This document shows, one piece after another, positions 26,439-37,041 of a stretch of DNA of 64,000 bases (position 1 is its first letter; each line of letters begins with the position of its first letter). The notes below the pieces were generated by a model. The model saw nothing but the letters and a program-made list of their open reading frames with translations, ran no database searches and was not told where the DNA came from. Position numbers and translations under genes: made by a program. This DNA is from Pithys albifrons albifrons (taxonomy: Eukaryota; Chordata; Aves; Passeriformes; Thamnophilidae), in NCBI RefSeq assembly GCF_047495875.1, contig NC_092497.1, forward strand, positions 58,458,977 through 58,522,976, given 5' to 3'.

Positions 26439-27247
26439 AGAACCACAAATGTACAACCAGAGAACAAGCTGTCAGCTCAGGTATAGCCTATACAGAAAAA
26501 CACACCTTGAGTAACACAGATTTTCAAGACTTAATCATCCTAGAATGGGCCAGCATGTCAAGCAGAGTTACTCAAGATCAAGCTCCTTCACCTCTAATAT
26601 TATTGACAGCTGGTAAACTAAAGCCGGTGCAGGCAATTTCTGCAATGTTCCTCAGCTGTAGTATTGCTGTTGTAGAGCAGTGGCAGTCTTGATAAAAGGG
26701 TTCAAAAGTTGATGAGATGATAATATTGCAATAGACACCCTTTTACAGAAAACAAATTCAATGAAGTTTTATTTTTGTTAAAAAGTAATGAAAAAGAAAT
26801 AAAATATTATAATGAATCTCTATCTACACTTAAATGCACATGTATAAAATTACAAACTCTCCAGATGAAAAGAATATATTTCCCAAATAAATGCATATAT
26901 TGCTATTTTTAATATGCTATTTTTAACACTACTTTGATTTGATTTACTAATTACACTGAAATTTAAGAAAAAGAAATTAAAAAATTGACTTGTGGTAACT
27001 CACAAACCCAGAAAAGTTTGTATCTGTATGAGCCAATCATAGATTCATCAAGTAATTCATGTCAGACCATTCTGTGATTTTGCTGCCATTACAAAGGATG
27101 TGGAATGTTAATTTGATCATCTTTAAAGTCAGGCATATTGCCTAAAGTGAAGTTTCACATACGTTATATTATGGTCACAGTTGGCACTACAGAAAACAGG
27201 GGTGAAAAAGGAGGGAAAAAATCATTCCTGAAAGAGAAAAAAGCTTT

Positions 27248-27288
27248 AAAAAAAAAAAAGCCAACAACAAAAAACAACAAACTAACAA
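27248..27288. repeat. Poly(A) run plus CAA-rich tract
   Basis: A run of 12 A is followed by CAACAACAA-type sequence. Confidence 0.8.
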
Positions 27289-28430
27289 CTCCAGTGAGGA
27301 AACTGAGAAGCTAAAAACAATGTGTTGGCAAAAAAAGAAATAATCTGATATAAGCCAACATATGGCAGAAATCAGTGAAACCTCCGCCAGGTAGGAAAAC
27401 ATGTTTAAGCCACAGGTTATCAAATAAATGCAGATACAGCAAAATGAAACACCAGAGGAAAACAAAAGTGTGACCGAGGCAAAGGAAGTTTAGCCTGTAC
27501 ACACAGAGAGATAAAAGCTATGGAACAAAATAAAATGAAATAAATGATCCAACTCCTGCTCTGACTTGCGTGTTCTGTGCCTTGAAGGTATATATCAGAA
27601 GACCATGCAGTCAAGAATGGAACCACATGTAGCCACATAGTGATAATTTTATTTATTTATTTTTATTTCAATTACCAAAAAATAGGAAGGGGAAAGGAAA
27701 AACTCAGGTCTCAGACTGTGAGTTGCCTCAGGCAGTTTTAGAAATATGGTATATGTTACACAAAAAGAAAATGATAAATTTGAAGCAAACATGACAAAAC
27801 TTAGACCTTTGACAAAATATTATGAACAATTAATTTCCCTTCCCCTTGTCTCAGCTTCAGCTTCCCACCCCTCTCTACACCAAAAATAAACAAATTCATG
27901 TTATTTTTGTACCATGATAAGGATATTGAGTCCTGTTTCTGTAGGAAGAGAAAATCAGAAAATTCTCTCCAGTCCTTTAAACATGATGTGGCTGTGACCA
28001 TCTTTGTAGGGAAGAAAAATCTTCTTTCAAATCGGCATTTCTCAGGCTATTTAGCTTTCCTTTCTTCTGAATGATACCTTATGTTCTAGCTGGCAGACAA
28101 GAGGCAGCAATGAAAATCGTGAAGTATTAACATCAGGTACTCATGGCAGGAAACTACACTTAGCAAGTTGGCTGTGACATTTATATTTAGGCTCAACTTC
28201 AGATAGGTTTGAGACAATGTCACACATACTCCAGGCACTCCCAGGGTTATCTCCCACGAGATTTACCTTATGCAGTCAGTAGTTTTCAGTTCTAAGGCCA
28301 TACAACTTTGCAGGACAGAACCTTCCTTACATGTCTCCTTCTACTGTGCCTTAACAAACAGAACAAAATTCCAAACACAAATATGGAAAGAAATAATTGT
28401 ATATGATCAACAGTTTGTGACTCTTCCTGA

Positions 28431-28826
28431 ATGCTCCTGGAAGTTTTATTGACTATAAAAGTGGAGAAATTTGCTGTGAAAAATTTGGAAATAGCTGCAC
28501 TAGAATGTAGTCACAGTCTGTACTATATTGTACAAGATAATGGTTTTCCACATCTAAAAGAGGTGCCACATCTTTGTCTTTGTGACACAGTTTTCACTCT
28601 GTTCAAACTGAAAAACATAAAAGAAAACCCTAGTATGAAAGCTTCTAAACATAAAAAGGGGTTTATTCCTTATTGTGAAAATAAAAGTATTTCTGTTTTC
28701 AAAATTACAAGTAAAGAATGTAAACCTGACAGAAACACACATCTCTCAAGATATATTAAACTATACATCTTATTTCCTGATTTCATTGGACAACAATTTT
28801 TCTCAGGAATGAGTTGTAAAATGTAG
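28431..28826 (+). other. Longest open frame (131 codons), unrecognised, probably chance
   Basis: The translation is 131 residues, rich in Lys, Ser, Ile and Phe, with several Cys. I see no signal peptide, membrane segment, repeat or catalytic motif, and it resembles no family I know. At this base composition a frame of this length is expected about once in several windows of this size by a rough stop-frequency argument, so its existence is weak evidence. I see no convincing splice-site pair, CpG-rich promoter or neighbouring exon. It could be a chance frame, a terminal exon of an unknown gene or an eroded retroposed copy. I favour chance. Confidence 0.15.
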
Positions 28827-31800
28827 GTTACCCTTGCAACTTTGAGGAAATATTTGATGGATAATCAAACTCTAGCAAACACACCTCCTTCAAGTTGATG
28901 AGCAAACTAATGTTTGCCTTTTGGGGATATATGATAAAGTGTAAGTGAAAATTGCTACACTGAGCCACCAACTCTCCAGAGCAAATGGAGTTTTAGCATC
29001 ACAGAAATGGAATAGATATTAGGAGTGACAGAGAATAAGCTTAGTCCCAAAGGGTAACTTTGATTTTAAAAGTGTGTGAATGTGAAAGTCACTATCACCA
29101 TTCACCTTTAATTACTCAATTAATTAAGCACACAATCAAAAGTTATAAAGTGGTTGATCATTTTCTAAAGGGAATTAACTCAATAGGCAATTTCCCAATG
29201 TGCTCACAACCTAAGTATTCTTACTCGTCTTGTAAATACAATCAGTCCATAGTGAAACCCATCACTTACACAATCTATTAGCACAATTTTAAAACAGTTT
29301 TCTGCTTAGGAATTTCCTCTGTACATATGTGAACATAGGTATCTACCCACATCCATAAGAAGTTGTAAATCCAAAAGTATAAATTTTATATGGATTACTA
29401 TTGTCATATGTAGAGTTAATTGCCTGAAGGCTAATACTTAATTCAAACATTCTGCAATCATGTCTAAAACACTTAAAAGGATGGTTGAATGTCTCAAGCT
29501 CTATATTTTCTAAAGGGATTCTCAACACATGTGGATCATCCTTCCCTGTTAAAAAGAATAAATAATCAATACATTACAAAGCAATTCTTTCTATTTTGAA
29601 TATTAGTTTATGAAAAACATGTGCTTTAAATTATGCAATAACACCATCAAACTTTATTGTTTAAATGACTATGTGAAAGGGTTTGAGTATGTGAAACTAT
29701 TTTAATGAAATATGCAATTCAGTAGTGAAGAATATATTGTGACTATTACAAGACTGTTGTGTGTATTAAAAATATATAATTTTTCATTAGAAGTAATTTT
29801 ACCACAGTGTAATTTTCAGTTCCAGATTTGTGTATACAGAAAACATTCTTGTAGATTTCAGAAAAAAAGAACCATTTTACTATCAAGTTGTCTGATGTTC
29901 CTTGTTCAATAGAGGATATTAATAAAATGGAAGGTGCACTTGATTTATCAATTTCCTAAGTGGTTGTGTTATCATAACTATTGCTTTTTCAAGCAACTTC
30001 TGCACACATAACTAAGCAGGATGAGATTTGGAACAAGACTTTTATGTAACTTGTAGGTATTTGAAGAATGTTCTAATCACCAAATTTTGTGACAGAAACT
30101 ATATTCTCTTTTTATTGGACTGTTAGTTGTGTACATATATTTTTTATAAATTACTTACAGTGATATTCTACTGTTTTTGAATATTTTCTAAGTCATTAAT
30201 AATCATTATAACCTAATTTACCTCAAAACTACATCTACAGCTACAATTACAGAATTGCATCTACAATTACAAGAACAGGAGAAAAAGTATTGTCTAACTT
30301 TTCCAGTCCCTCTAAAATAGTGTTTGCTCTTTTTTCTCTTGGCCTCATTTCACTAGTGTGTACCTATTTGATTCCTTCCCTAGGTCAAAACATCTTTTAT
30401 TTTTTACAACTTCTAAGTAGAGTTAACTATCACCTCTTCTCTTTGAACTGTAGTTCTTGACTGTCTTTTCAGCTTGAAAAATATGTAAAACTCTAGTTTA
30501 TACAGAGGCCTAATAAATACCATGTAGAGTTGTATCAATTAATATGGAGAAAGAGAAAGGCCATCCTTATTTATAGAGTTTTATTCAACTGTAACTTTGG
30601 TTTTGAAATGGAATGAACAACTTTTTCATTCATCTTTTTCATATTTGAAACAGTATTTCCCAATATGAGATAAAGGAGACAGAATTGTTATTTGCGGGTA
30701 TAATCTGCAAATTGCACTTTAATGAAGAACTTTCTTAAGTTTAGATTAATTTTCATTCTCAAAGAAGAGTCATAGATATCTAGCAAAAGTTACAAGAGAC
30801 ACTTCAGTTGGTTTTGAAAAAGGTTATTCTGTATTTAATCGGGAAGTCTATATAAATTTTATTTATGAAGCTGTGAGAAGTATTAGATATTTTCAGATTT
30901 TTTGTGTGTTGATTGCTTGTTCTTGTACAAATAAAAGAGGTGGATAGTAGATTACAAGTCTGTTTCTTCACAATACTTTTAATTCTATATCATTCTTTTA
31001 AATGTTATTTCTATTGACTTATTGCAAGAGATCATATAGCAATTGTGAAAAACTATACAAAGAATCATGGCTAGAAGAAGTCTTTGGAGAAAAGTAAAAC
31101 CAGAGAAATTATGTTAACAATACCATAAAAGCAAAAAAGTATGACTGTACTCTTCCTACAGATATAGAAGTTTGCTATCTGGTCTTCTGTAATGGTGGCA
31201 CCTCTTATCTATGATCTTCATATGCTCATTCTGTCCTTCACTCTTCTCCTTTAATTCTCACCCCTTTGCTTCTTCTTGAAATAAAATGTATTTGATTCTC
31301 TTCCTTTTTAAAAGTATTCACCCTTGATTTTGCAAACTCCTTAAATTTAACCTCTTTTGTGGAGCTTGCCAAAGATGTAATTTTAGATAAATCTCCAAAT
31401 CAACACCTTATCATCTATTTCAGAACCACCCCATAAGGGGTATTCACTGTTCCTTTTTATAGAAGGTAGCACTTTCTAAACCAGAGGAAAAAATAATTGT
31501 CATTTTTCCTCCTCGACTTCCCAGTTTCACTTTTCCTAAGGGCTTATCAGAAGTTCTAAGTTTAGAAACATAGAATGGAATGTAAAGAGCTGGAAAGAGC
31601 ATCTTTCAGGTATCGATGATTTATACCAGAGTCCCTTACATATCTTTGGCCAGATACACTCACAAATATGCTATATACATGGATCTTCAAAAATGTTAGG
31701 AGGACAAAAAAGGTAGCAGGCCAAAGTTCATGAGATGCCCCATAAGTCTGAAGTAAAATTCAGCCATTAAAATGTTTTTAAAACACAAAGAAATGCTGTG

Positions 31801-32013
31801 ATATTCACTTTACTAAGTTTCTAAAATAGATTGAATTTAAAGTCCCATTAAATGAAACTTTATTTAAAAATGATTGATAGACTAAGGAAAAATTCCGTTT
31901 AAATAATGTTTGTCATAAAGTTATTTACTCACAGCTGGCAAATTCTGTTCACATGCATCTGTATTCCTAGCAATTAAATAATTGACCTGACAGTTATTAA
32001 TATTTTAGGTTTT

Positions 32014-32058
32014 GGAAGGAAGGAAAGAAGAAAGGAAGGAAGCAAGTAAGGAAGGAAA
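32014..32058. repeat. GGAA/GAAA purine tract
   Basis: A pure or nearly pure purine tract of GGAA, GAAA and AAGG units on the plus strand with a few interruptions. Homopurine tracts can adopt triplex or other non-B forms. Confidence 0.85.
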
Positions 32059-32700
32059 CTGTATTGTCACTGTAGATAATTGATTTTCTTAGAAAACTCT
32101 CAGTAACTATCTAATAGCAAGATTGAGTTGTCTAGCTTAACCACCTTCCTCTGGAAAACTGAAACCTAATTTCCTTCCATTTGAAGGTGGCTCACACAGT
32201 TTAGTGGAGAATGAAGTTTTGATACTTAAAATACATGTTTTGTCAAGCAAGTACATTAAAGTTTCTTTAAACTGATTTGAATCACTTATACTAAAATATA
32301 TATAAAAGTAGTTTCATGAGTTCAACAAGTTTAGGAAACATTTTAATGCTGGAAGCTCTTATAGACTCTTCTGGAAACTGAGTCTCTTCAAAGTTTTAAA
32401 GCTTATATTTGAAACTATGTAGTACTAAAACTGAGATACCATAAACATAAAACTGTTCCTAGGAACGAATTACAAACTCAGACAGAAACATTTCTTCCAA
32501 ATGAACACAGAATGGAGATCATTCAGACACTTCCCAATGAATAGGAATGAGGGAAACATTTTCTTCATGAGCAAAGAATAGAGAATTGTATCTTTTTATC
32601 CTTCTATTCTTCTGCAGGTATGATCTCTCAAAGGAAAAGGAAAAGATGAAAAAAGGTGCTCCTTCAGTGCTGTAGTTTCTTTTATTCTCTCTATTTTGTC

Positions 32701-33120
32701 TTCAGGAGACCCCACCTGCTCTGGTGTTTCCTTACCAAATGTAACTTCTCATTCACCTGTCAAGTTCACAAAACTCCTGTTGCAGCACAAGCAGCACTGT
32801 GGCCCCTCAGGCACTGATATCCCACCCTCATAGCAAACTGTCTTCTGGAGCTCTGCATCAGAGTCTGAAGAGGGAGTGGAGTCAAGTCCTGGGGGAGAGC
32901 TGGCTCCTTATCAACATCTCTGTTTCCGGTCAGGTAGGCAACAGGCAACAGAGCTGTTTGTATTTCAACATTTTCAAGTACCTGGCTGCAGGCACCAGCT
33001 ACCCAGGGCTTTACTCAGATCATATGATTCTGCTAAAGGCTTTTCTCGATGCCTCTGCTAAGAAAGGTGAGCTGGCAGCTGTATTTTGACCAGGATACCC
33101 TGATGGATAGCTTTGACATC
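32701..33120. other. Less AT-rich block, unclassified (possible old repeat)
   Basis: This block is clearly less AT-rich than the DNA on both sides and holds overlapping frames on both strands (32799-33089 +, 32766-32948 -). It does not resemble CR1 in either orientation. A short colinear core near 32,870-32,925 (GGGAG, then AGTCC, then CTGG, then an almost identical 19-bp stretch with TTATCA-CATCTCT) also occurs at about 45,130-45,185. That raises the possibility that both are copies of the same old dispersed element. An LTR fragment, an eroded exon or a conserved element are the other possibilities. I cannot choose among them from sequence alone. Confidence 0.35.
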
Positions 33121-34696
33121 TTCCTGCAAAGGAAAATTATCTTGGGCTGGATTTTAGTGGCTGCTCCTGTGAATAGATTGAGTCAAGGAGATCCAGACTG
33201 AGACTAGCAGATAAATGGCAAAAGGAAATTAATAGTAGACTAAGGTAAATTACTGGGTACCTAATAAATCTGTATCCTAAAATTTATCATATTTAAAAGC
33301 ATAAAGAGAAATCAAAGAAAAGAAGAGGGCATGTGGGGTATATAAATCAAGAATATTGCTGCTACTAAAGCCAGTAGATTAACCTCAAGTTTCAAATGAT
33401 TGAAAAATTGGTAAGTATATTGAAAATGAAGATTGTGCAAGACAAGAGAATAACTAATGAAAGATTTTACAGACTTATCAGAAATATAAATTAGAGAAGA
33501 CTGTAAGCCCATTAAGGAAGGAAAATACCTTAGTAACAAAAAAAAAATAGTTCTTTGTTTCAGCTTGAACCAAAGAGAAAGTAATGGATATGAAATTAGA
33601 AAGTCAAAAGTTTCATCTTTTAGAGTATGAAGACAGGGGAGAGGCAACATGTGTTTATGCTATTGCTGTTATTTTTGTAGTTGTTATTAATTAGGAAAGG
33701 TCTTGCAGTCTTCAGCATGTTTATAGTAATTTTCTGTTAGAACAACAGTGAAAGCAAAAGGATTTTTTTTCATAGTGTCCAATTTATTCATCCGAAACAC
33801 CTTGCTGGAGGAAGAGCTGAAGAAATAATTTCCAAGAATATCTACAGTCTTGCAGTAGCTTCATGATCTGATCCAACCCCTTATACAGCAGCAGTGACTG
33901 TAGATAAGTATCCAGTAGTTGAAATCACACTGATACAAGTATTTTTCTATTAGCCTCCAAGCTAGTTACACTAAAAATTCACTTAGAGATGCTGCATCAC
34001 ACTTTTTCTAGCATTACAATTCTATCTGTGGAAAACAACCTATTATTCATGTATAATAACTTTTACCTTAGCAGATTTAAGCTCCAGTTCCAAAGGACCT
34101 TAATTTTTTATGGAAGTGATCTTACACACCTTACCTTGCAAATGCAAAAGGTAAATTTGAAGTAAAATAATTTTTTGAAGGCCCTTAGATATAGTCAGCA
34201 ATGGTGTATAGCATATATGATTGACTCTCATAAGTAGATTATATTATTTAATAAATTTTATAAACTTGCCATCCTTATTTTTGTCATAATAAGGCAAATT
34301 TGTGAACTATTACTGCATTTCAAAAAAGGTTCAGTAGTAGCTCACAATTCATAACCTTTAGAATTCAGACTGGAGTAGAAGTCAGTGAATACCTGAAATG
34401 AACCACAAAGGTTGGCCCAGTATAAAGGAAAACATCTTTTTAAAACATACATTGCAACAATGAGAATATGTTTTGAAACCAAGGTTTTGGCTAAAGCGAG
34501 AAGTACTAACATATGAACAGGTACTACTTCCAGCTGAAGTAAACACAGGCAAGAGAAAAAAGTTCTGAGAAAATTGCATAGGGATTAAGATCTGAATATT
34601 ATAGTGGAGTCAGATGACAAGCCGAATACCAGGGACTTGGTCTTTTAAGGTGAATTTTTTTTTAATTAAATTCAAATTTTAAAAAGCCTTTTCTTC
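33121..34696. other. AT-rich non-coding DNA, no gene seen
   Basis: The only sizeable frame is 112 codons on the minus strand (33312-33650). It is Leu/Phe/Ser-rich with no recognisable family and is treated as chance. I see nothing else. Confidence 0.55.
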
Positions 34697-34703
34697 ACTT
34701 GAA

Positions 34704-34812
34704 GATTTATTGTAGGTCAGTGTGTTCTAGGTGAGAATCTAGCACACAAAAAACAAAAGTAAACAAATAGACTTTAAAAAGTAAGTAACCGCTTGAAGAT
34801 CTACAATAAATC
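34704..34812. repeat. 12-bp perfect inverted repeat, about 85-bp spacer
   Basis: GATTTATTGTAG (34704-34715) is the exact reverse complement of CTACAATAAATC (34801-34812). Each copy is also preceded or overlapped by the direct repeat CTTGAAGAT (34698-34706 and 34792-34800). Similarity does not extend further, so this is not a clear transposon terminus. Confidence 0.6.
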
Positions 34813-34870
34813 ACAGTGGAGAGAACGTGATTCAAAAATCAATATGAAAAAAGAAATTGCTGATGTAGAA

Positions 34871-34872
<2 letters not shown>

Positions 34873-34925
<53 letters not shown>
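34873..34925. repeat. (AT)n microsatellite, longest in the window
   Basis: About 19 AT units are followed by a single TT interruption and a further short AT run. It is likely polymorphic in length and can extrude as a cruciform. Confidence 0.95.
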
Positions 34926-35332
34926 AAGTGCATTAAAAATTAGGCATTGAGCAGGAATTATTTCTCTAACCTGATGAATACATAGTGACCTAGCAAAGTT
35001 GTCCTGACATATTATTTAAATCAGAGACTGAGTTCAGATCCATACAGTCAGAAGCTCAAAATATAGGCTTAGTGAACGACTTTACTTTATTTGATCACTG
35101 TTTTGTCTTTTGTCTTACAGCTAAATATTTTGATAGTTTAAGCCATATTCACAAGAGAAGTAATTTACATCATGTGTATGTATGTAAGGAAAATGCTTTT
35201 AGTATGAATATTGTCTTAATTGTGCTGTATGATGTCCTTAAGTATGTAAACAAGAACTGCTGTACTATTTTTCTGTAATATCAGAAAATGGTGAACAAAG
35301 ATTTTTCGTTTAAACTGAAATTCTGCTAGCAT

Positions 35333-35354
35333 CATGAAGCACTCATGAAGCACT
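35333..35354. repeat. Tandem duplication, 11 bp x 2
   Basis: The unit CATGAAGCACT occurs twice head to tail without mismatch, as expected for a small slippage or repair duplication. Confidence 0.9.
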
Positions 35355-36595
35355 CTGTGTCTGATCGAGACTGGGTCAGAAGTCAGAGAAATGCACTTTG
35401 TGTGCAGTCATAATTCACAACTGTTTTTTGTTTATGTTCGATTAAACACTCAGGGCCATTGAATATGCCTTGCATAGAAAAATTAATAAAACTGGAGATC
35501 TAAAGTAAGTAATGTCTCAACACTGTATCCATGAAATAATACAGTTGTTGCCAAGGTATATATGGTTTCTCTCTGTAGTTCACCTTGCAGTAACTAACTA
35601 GACTGTAAAACAACCCTTCTATTAATGCTGGCCAGGAGACAGGCTTACCTCATTAGTTCAGATTTGTTAACCTATTTGTCATAACACTTCAACACTCAAA
35701 CTGGAACCCAGCCATCATTCTGTTCCTCACATTCACATTCCCAAGGTACAGATATTCCATGCTTTTTATGCTTCACACTGTTGGTACAGGAAAGCAGTGT
35801 CATCACTTCGGTATGTTACAATCTGTTGTGGAATACAATGTGATAATGAGGAACAGTGAATAGGAAAATTATTAACTCCTTGTTAATCATTTTATAGAGT
35901 CAGGTTGACCCAGTTCACGATTTCTCTCCAGAGACACTGCGATTTCATAAACATACACAGCCAATCCTGTGCTGGGAATCAGAAACTAAAACAATAACCA
36001 GAGACCTTAATTTGAACTAACCAGAGAGAAAACTCTATAATCTTGGTCAGTATTTCACCTGCTCCATTATGTCTTCACAATGCTATGTCTGCACCTTTTA
36101 GAAGAATAAATGCAAGGAAATGTATGGTGTTGCATTACTACTTAAAACATGCCTGGGTATCACATTTAGCAGACTATACTTTCAGACTTATCTGTGCTCT
36201 CCCTGTTCTGAACTGTCCTCTCATTTTTCACAGAATGGACAGCAGTAGGCATTTTTCCTACTTTTCTCCAATACATTCTATGATCTATTCATAATTACAC
36301 ATTTAAAAGTGTATTGATGGTTCACTATTCTCCTTCATCTCATTTATTATTTAGTTACAAACTTCAGGGCAGTATTCACATCAGGATGTTTTTTTCTGGA
36401 ATTTCTTGTGTATCTTTTTTTTCCCTACTTCAAAAGAGACATCCCACACTAGCAACCAATGACACTAACCAAATATCTTTAGGATGAAGGTGACTGTCCA
36501 CATTGTGAAATCCCAGACTATGCTGGCTTTAAACAGCTTATTTAGACAATTTCAAAATCCTGAGATGAACCTGTCTGCCTGAAAATGATGCCAAG

Positions 36596-36649
36596 TATCG
36601 TTTCAGGAAGGTTAAAAAAGTATTGTTTCAGGAAGGTTATTGTTTCAGG
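36596..36649. repeat. Triplicated TTGTTTCAGGAAGGTT unit
   Basis: Copies start at 36596 (TATCGTTTCAGGAAGGTT), 36621 (TATTGTTTCAGGAAGGTT) and 36639 (ATTGTTTCAGG, truncated). The first two are separated by 7 bp and the last two are contiguous. This looks like local duplication. Confidence 0.85.
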
Positions 36650-37011
36650 TAAAGCTGCATTTATTTGTAATGCTTTCTTCTCAGTAAATTAGAGGTAACT
36701 TTCCAAGTGCATATTATTTACTAATTTCCAGTTTCTGAATTATTTTGTGGTTACCATAACCTTTTGATCATCTATAAGGGTTAAAGTAAGTATTTAGAGG
36801 ACTTAATTACCTGACATGATTACCATGTGAAAAGAAAAAAATTATTAATATATTAATGCATATTAAAGGTTACATAATATTTTAAAATGTTGAAACTGAT
36901 TGTATATGAGTCTGCATAGGTATTTACTGTGTTATTGTGTGAGTTGAGATTGCCATACACATTAGTAATGTAAGTTGAAGCAACTGATCACAGACTTTGA
37001 GGGATTTTATT

Positions 37012-37041
37012 AAAAAAAAAAACAAAACAAAACAACAAAAA
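37012..37041. repeat. A-rich (AAAAC)n tract
   Basis: An A run followed by AAAAC and AACAA units. Confidence 0.85.

Larger units (their letters stand above)
24655..32700. other. AT-rich gene-free stretch
   Basis: No supported gene. The longest frame of the window lies here (28431-28826, +, 131 codons) and is listed separately. Minor features are an A run near 25,777-25,790, the (AT)9 at 26,094-26,111, A-rich tracts at 26,391-26,438 and 27,248-27,288, and a GGAA tract at 32,014-32,058. Three minus-strand frames at 27,187-27,638 are hydrophobic only because the plus strand is purine-rich. Confidence 0.6.

Noticed and set aside
26169..26486. 105-codon plus-strand frame ending in a Lys/Asn-rich basic tail.
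   Set aside because: The tail translates an A-rich low-complexity tract. The first half resembles no known protein.
27040..27100. An 'accattctgtgatttt' stretch resembling a CR1 terminal repeat.
   Set aside because: The sequence upstream lacks the other CR1 3' landmarks, so the match is too short to support an element.
27187..27638. Three overlapping minus-strand frames (92, 63 and 72 codons) rich in Phe, Leu and Cys, looking like membrane proteins.
   Set aside because: The plus strand is A- and purine-rich here, which forces Phe/Leu codons on the other strand. No start context, family or conserved motif is visible.
31565..31640. A 'catagaatggaatg...tggaaagagc' stretch that could be a very worn minus-strand CR1 end.
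   Set aside because: Only scattered short matches and no second landmark in order. It is too weak to annotate.
33312..33650. 112-codon minus-strand frame.
   Set aside because: The Leu/Phe/Ser bias is typical of AT-rich chance frames, and no family is recognisable.
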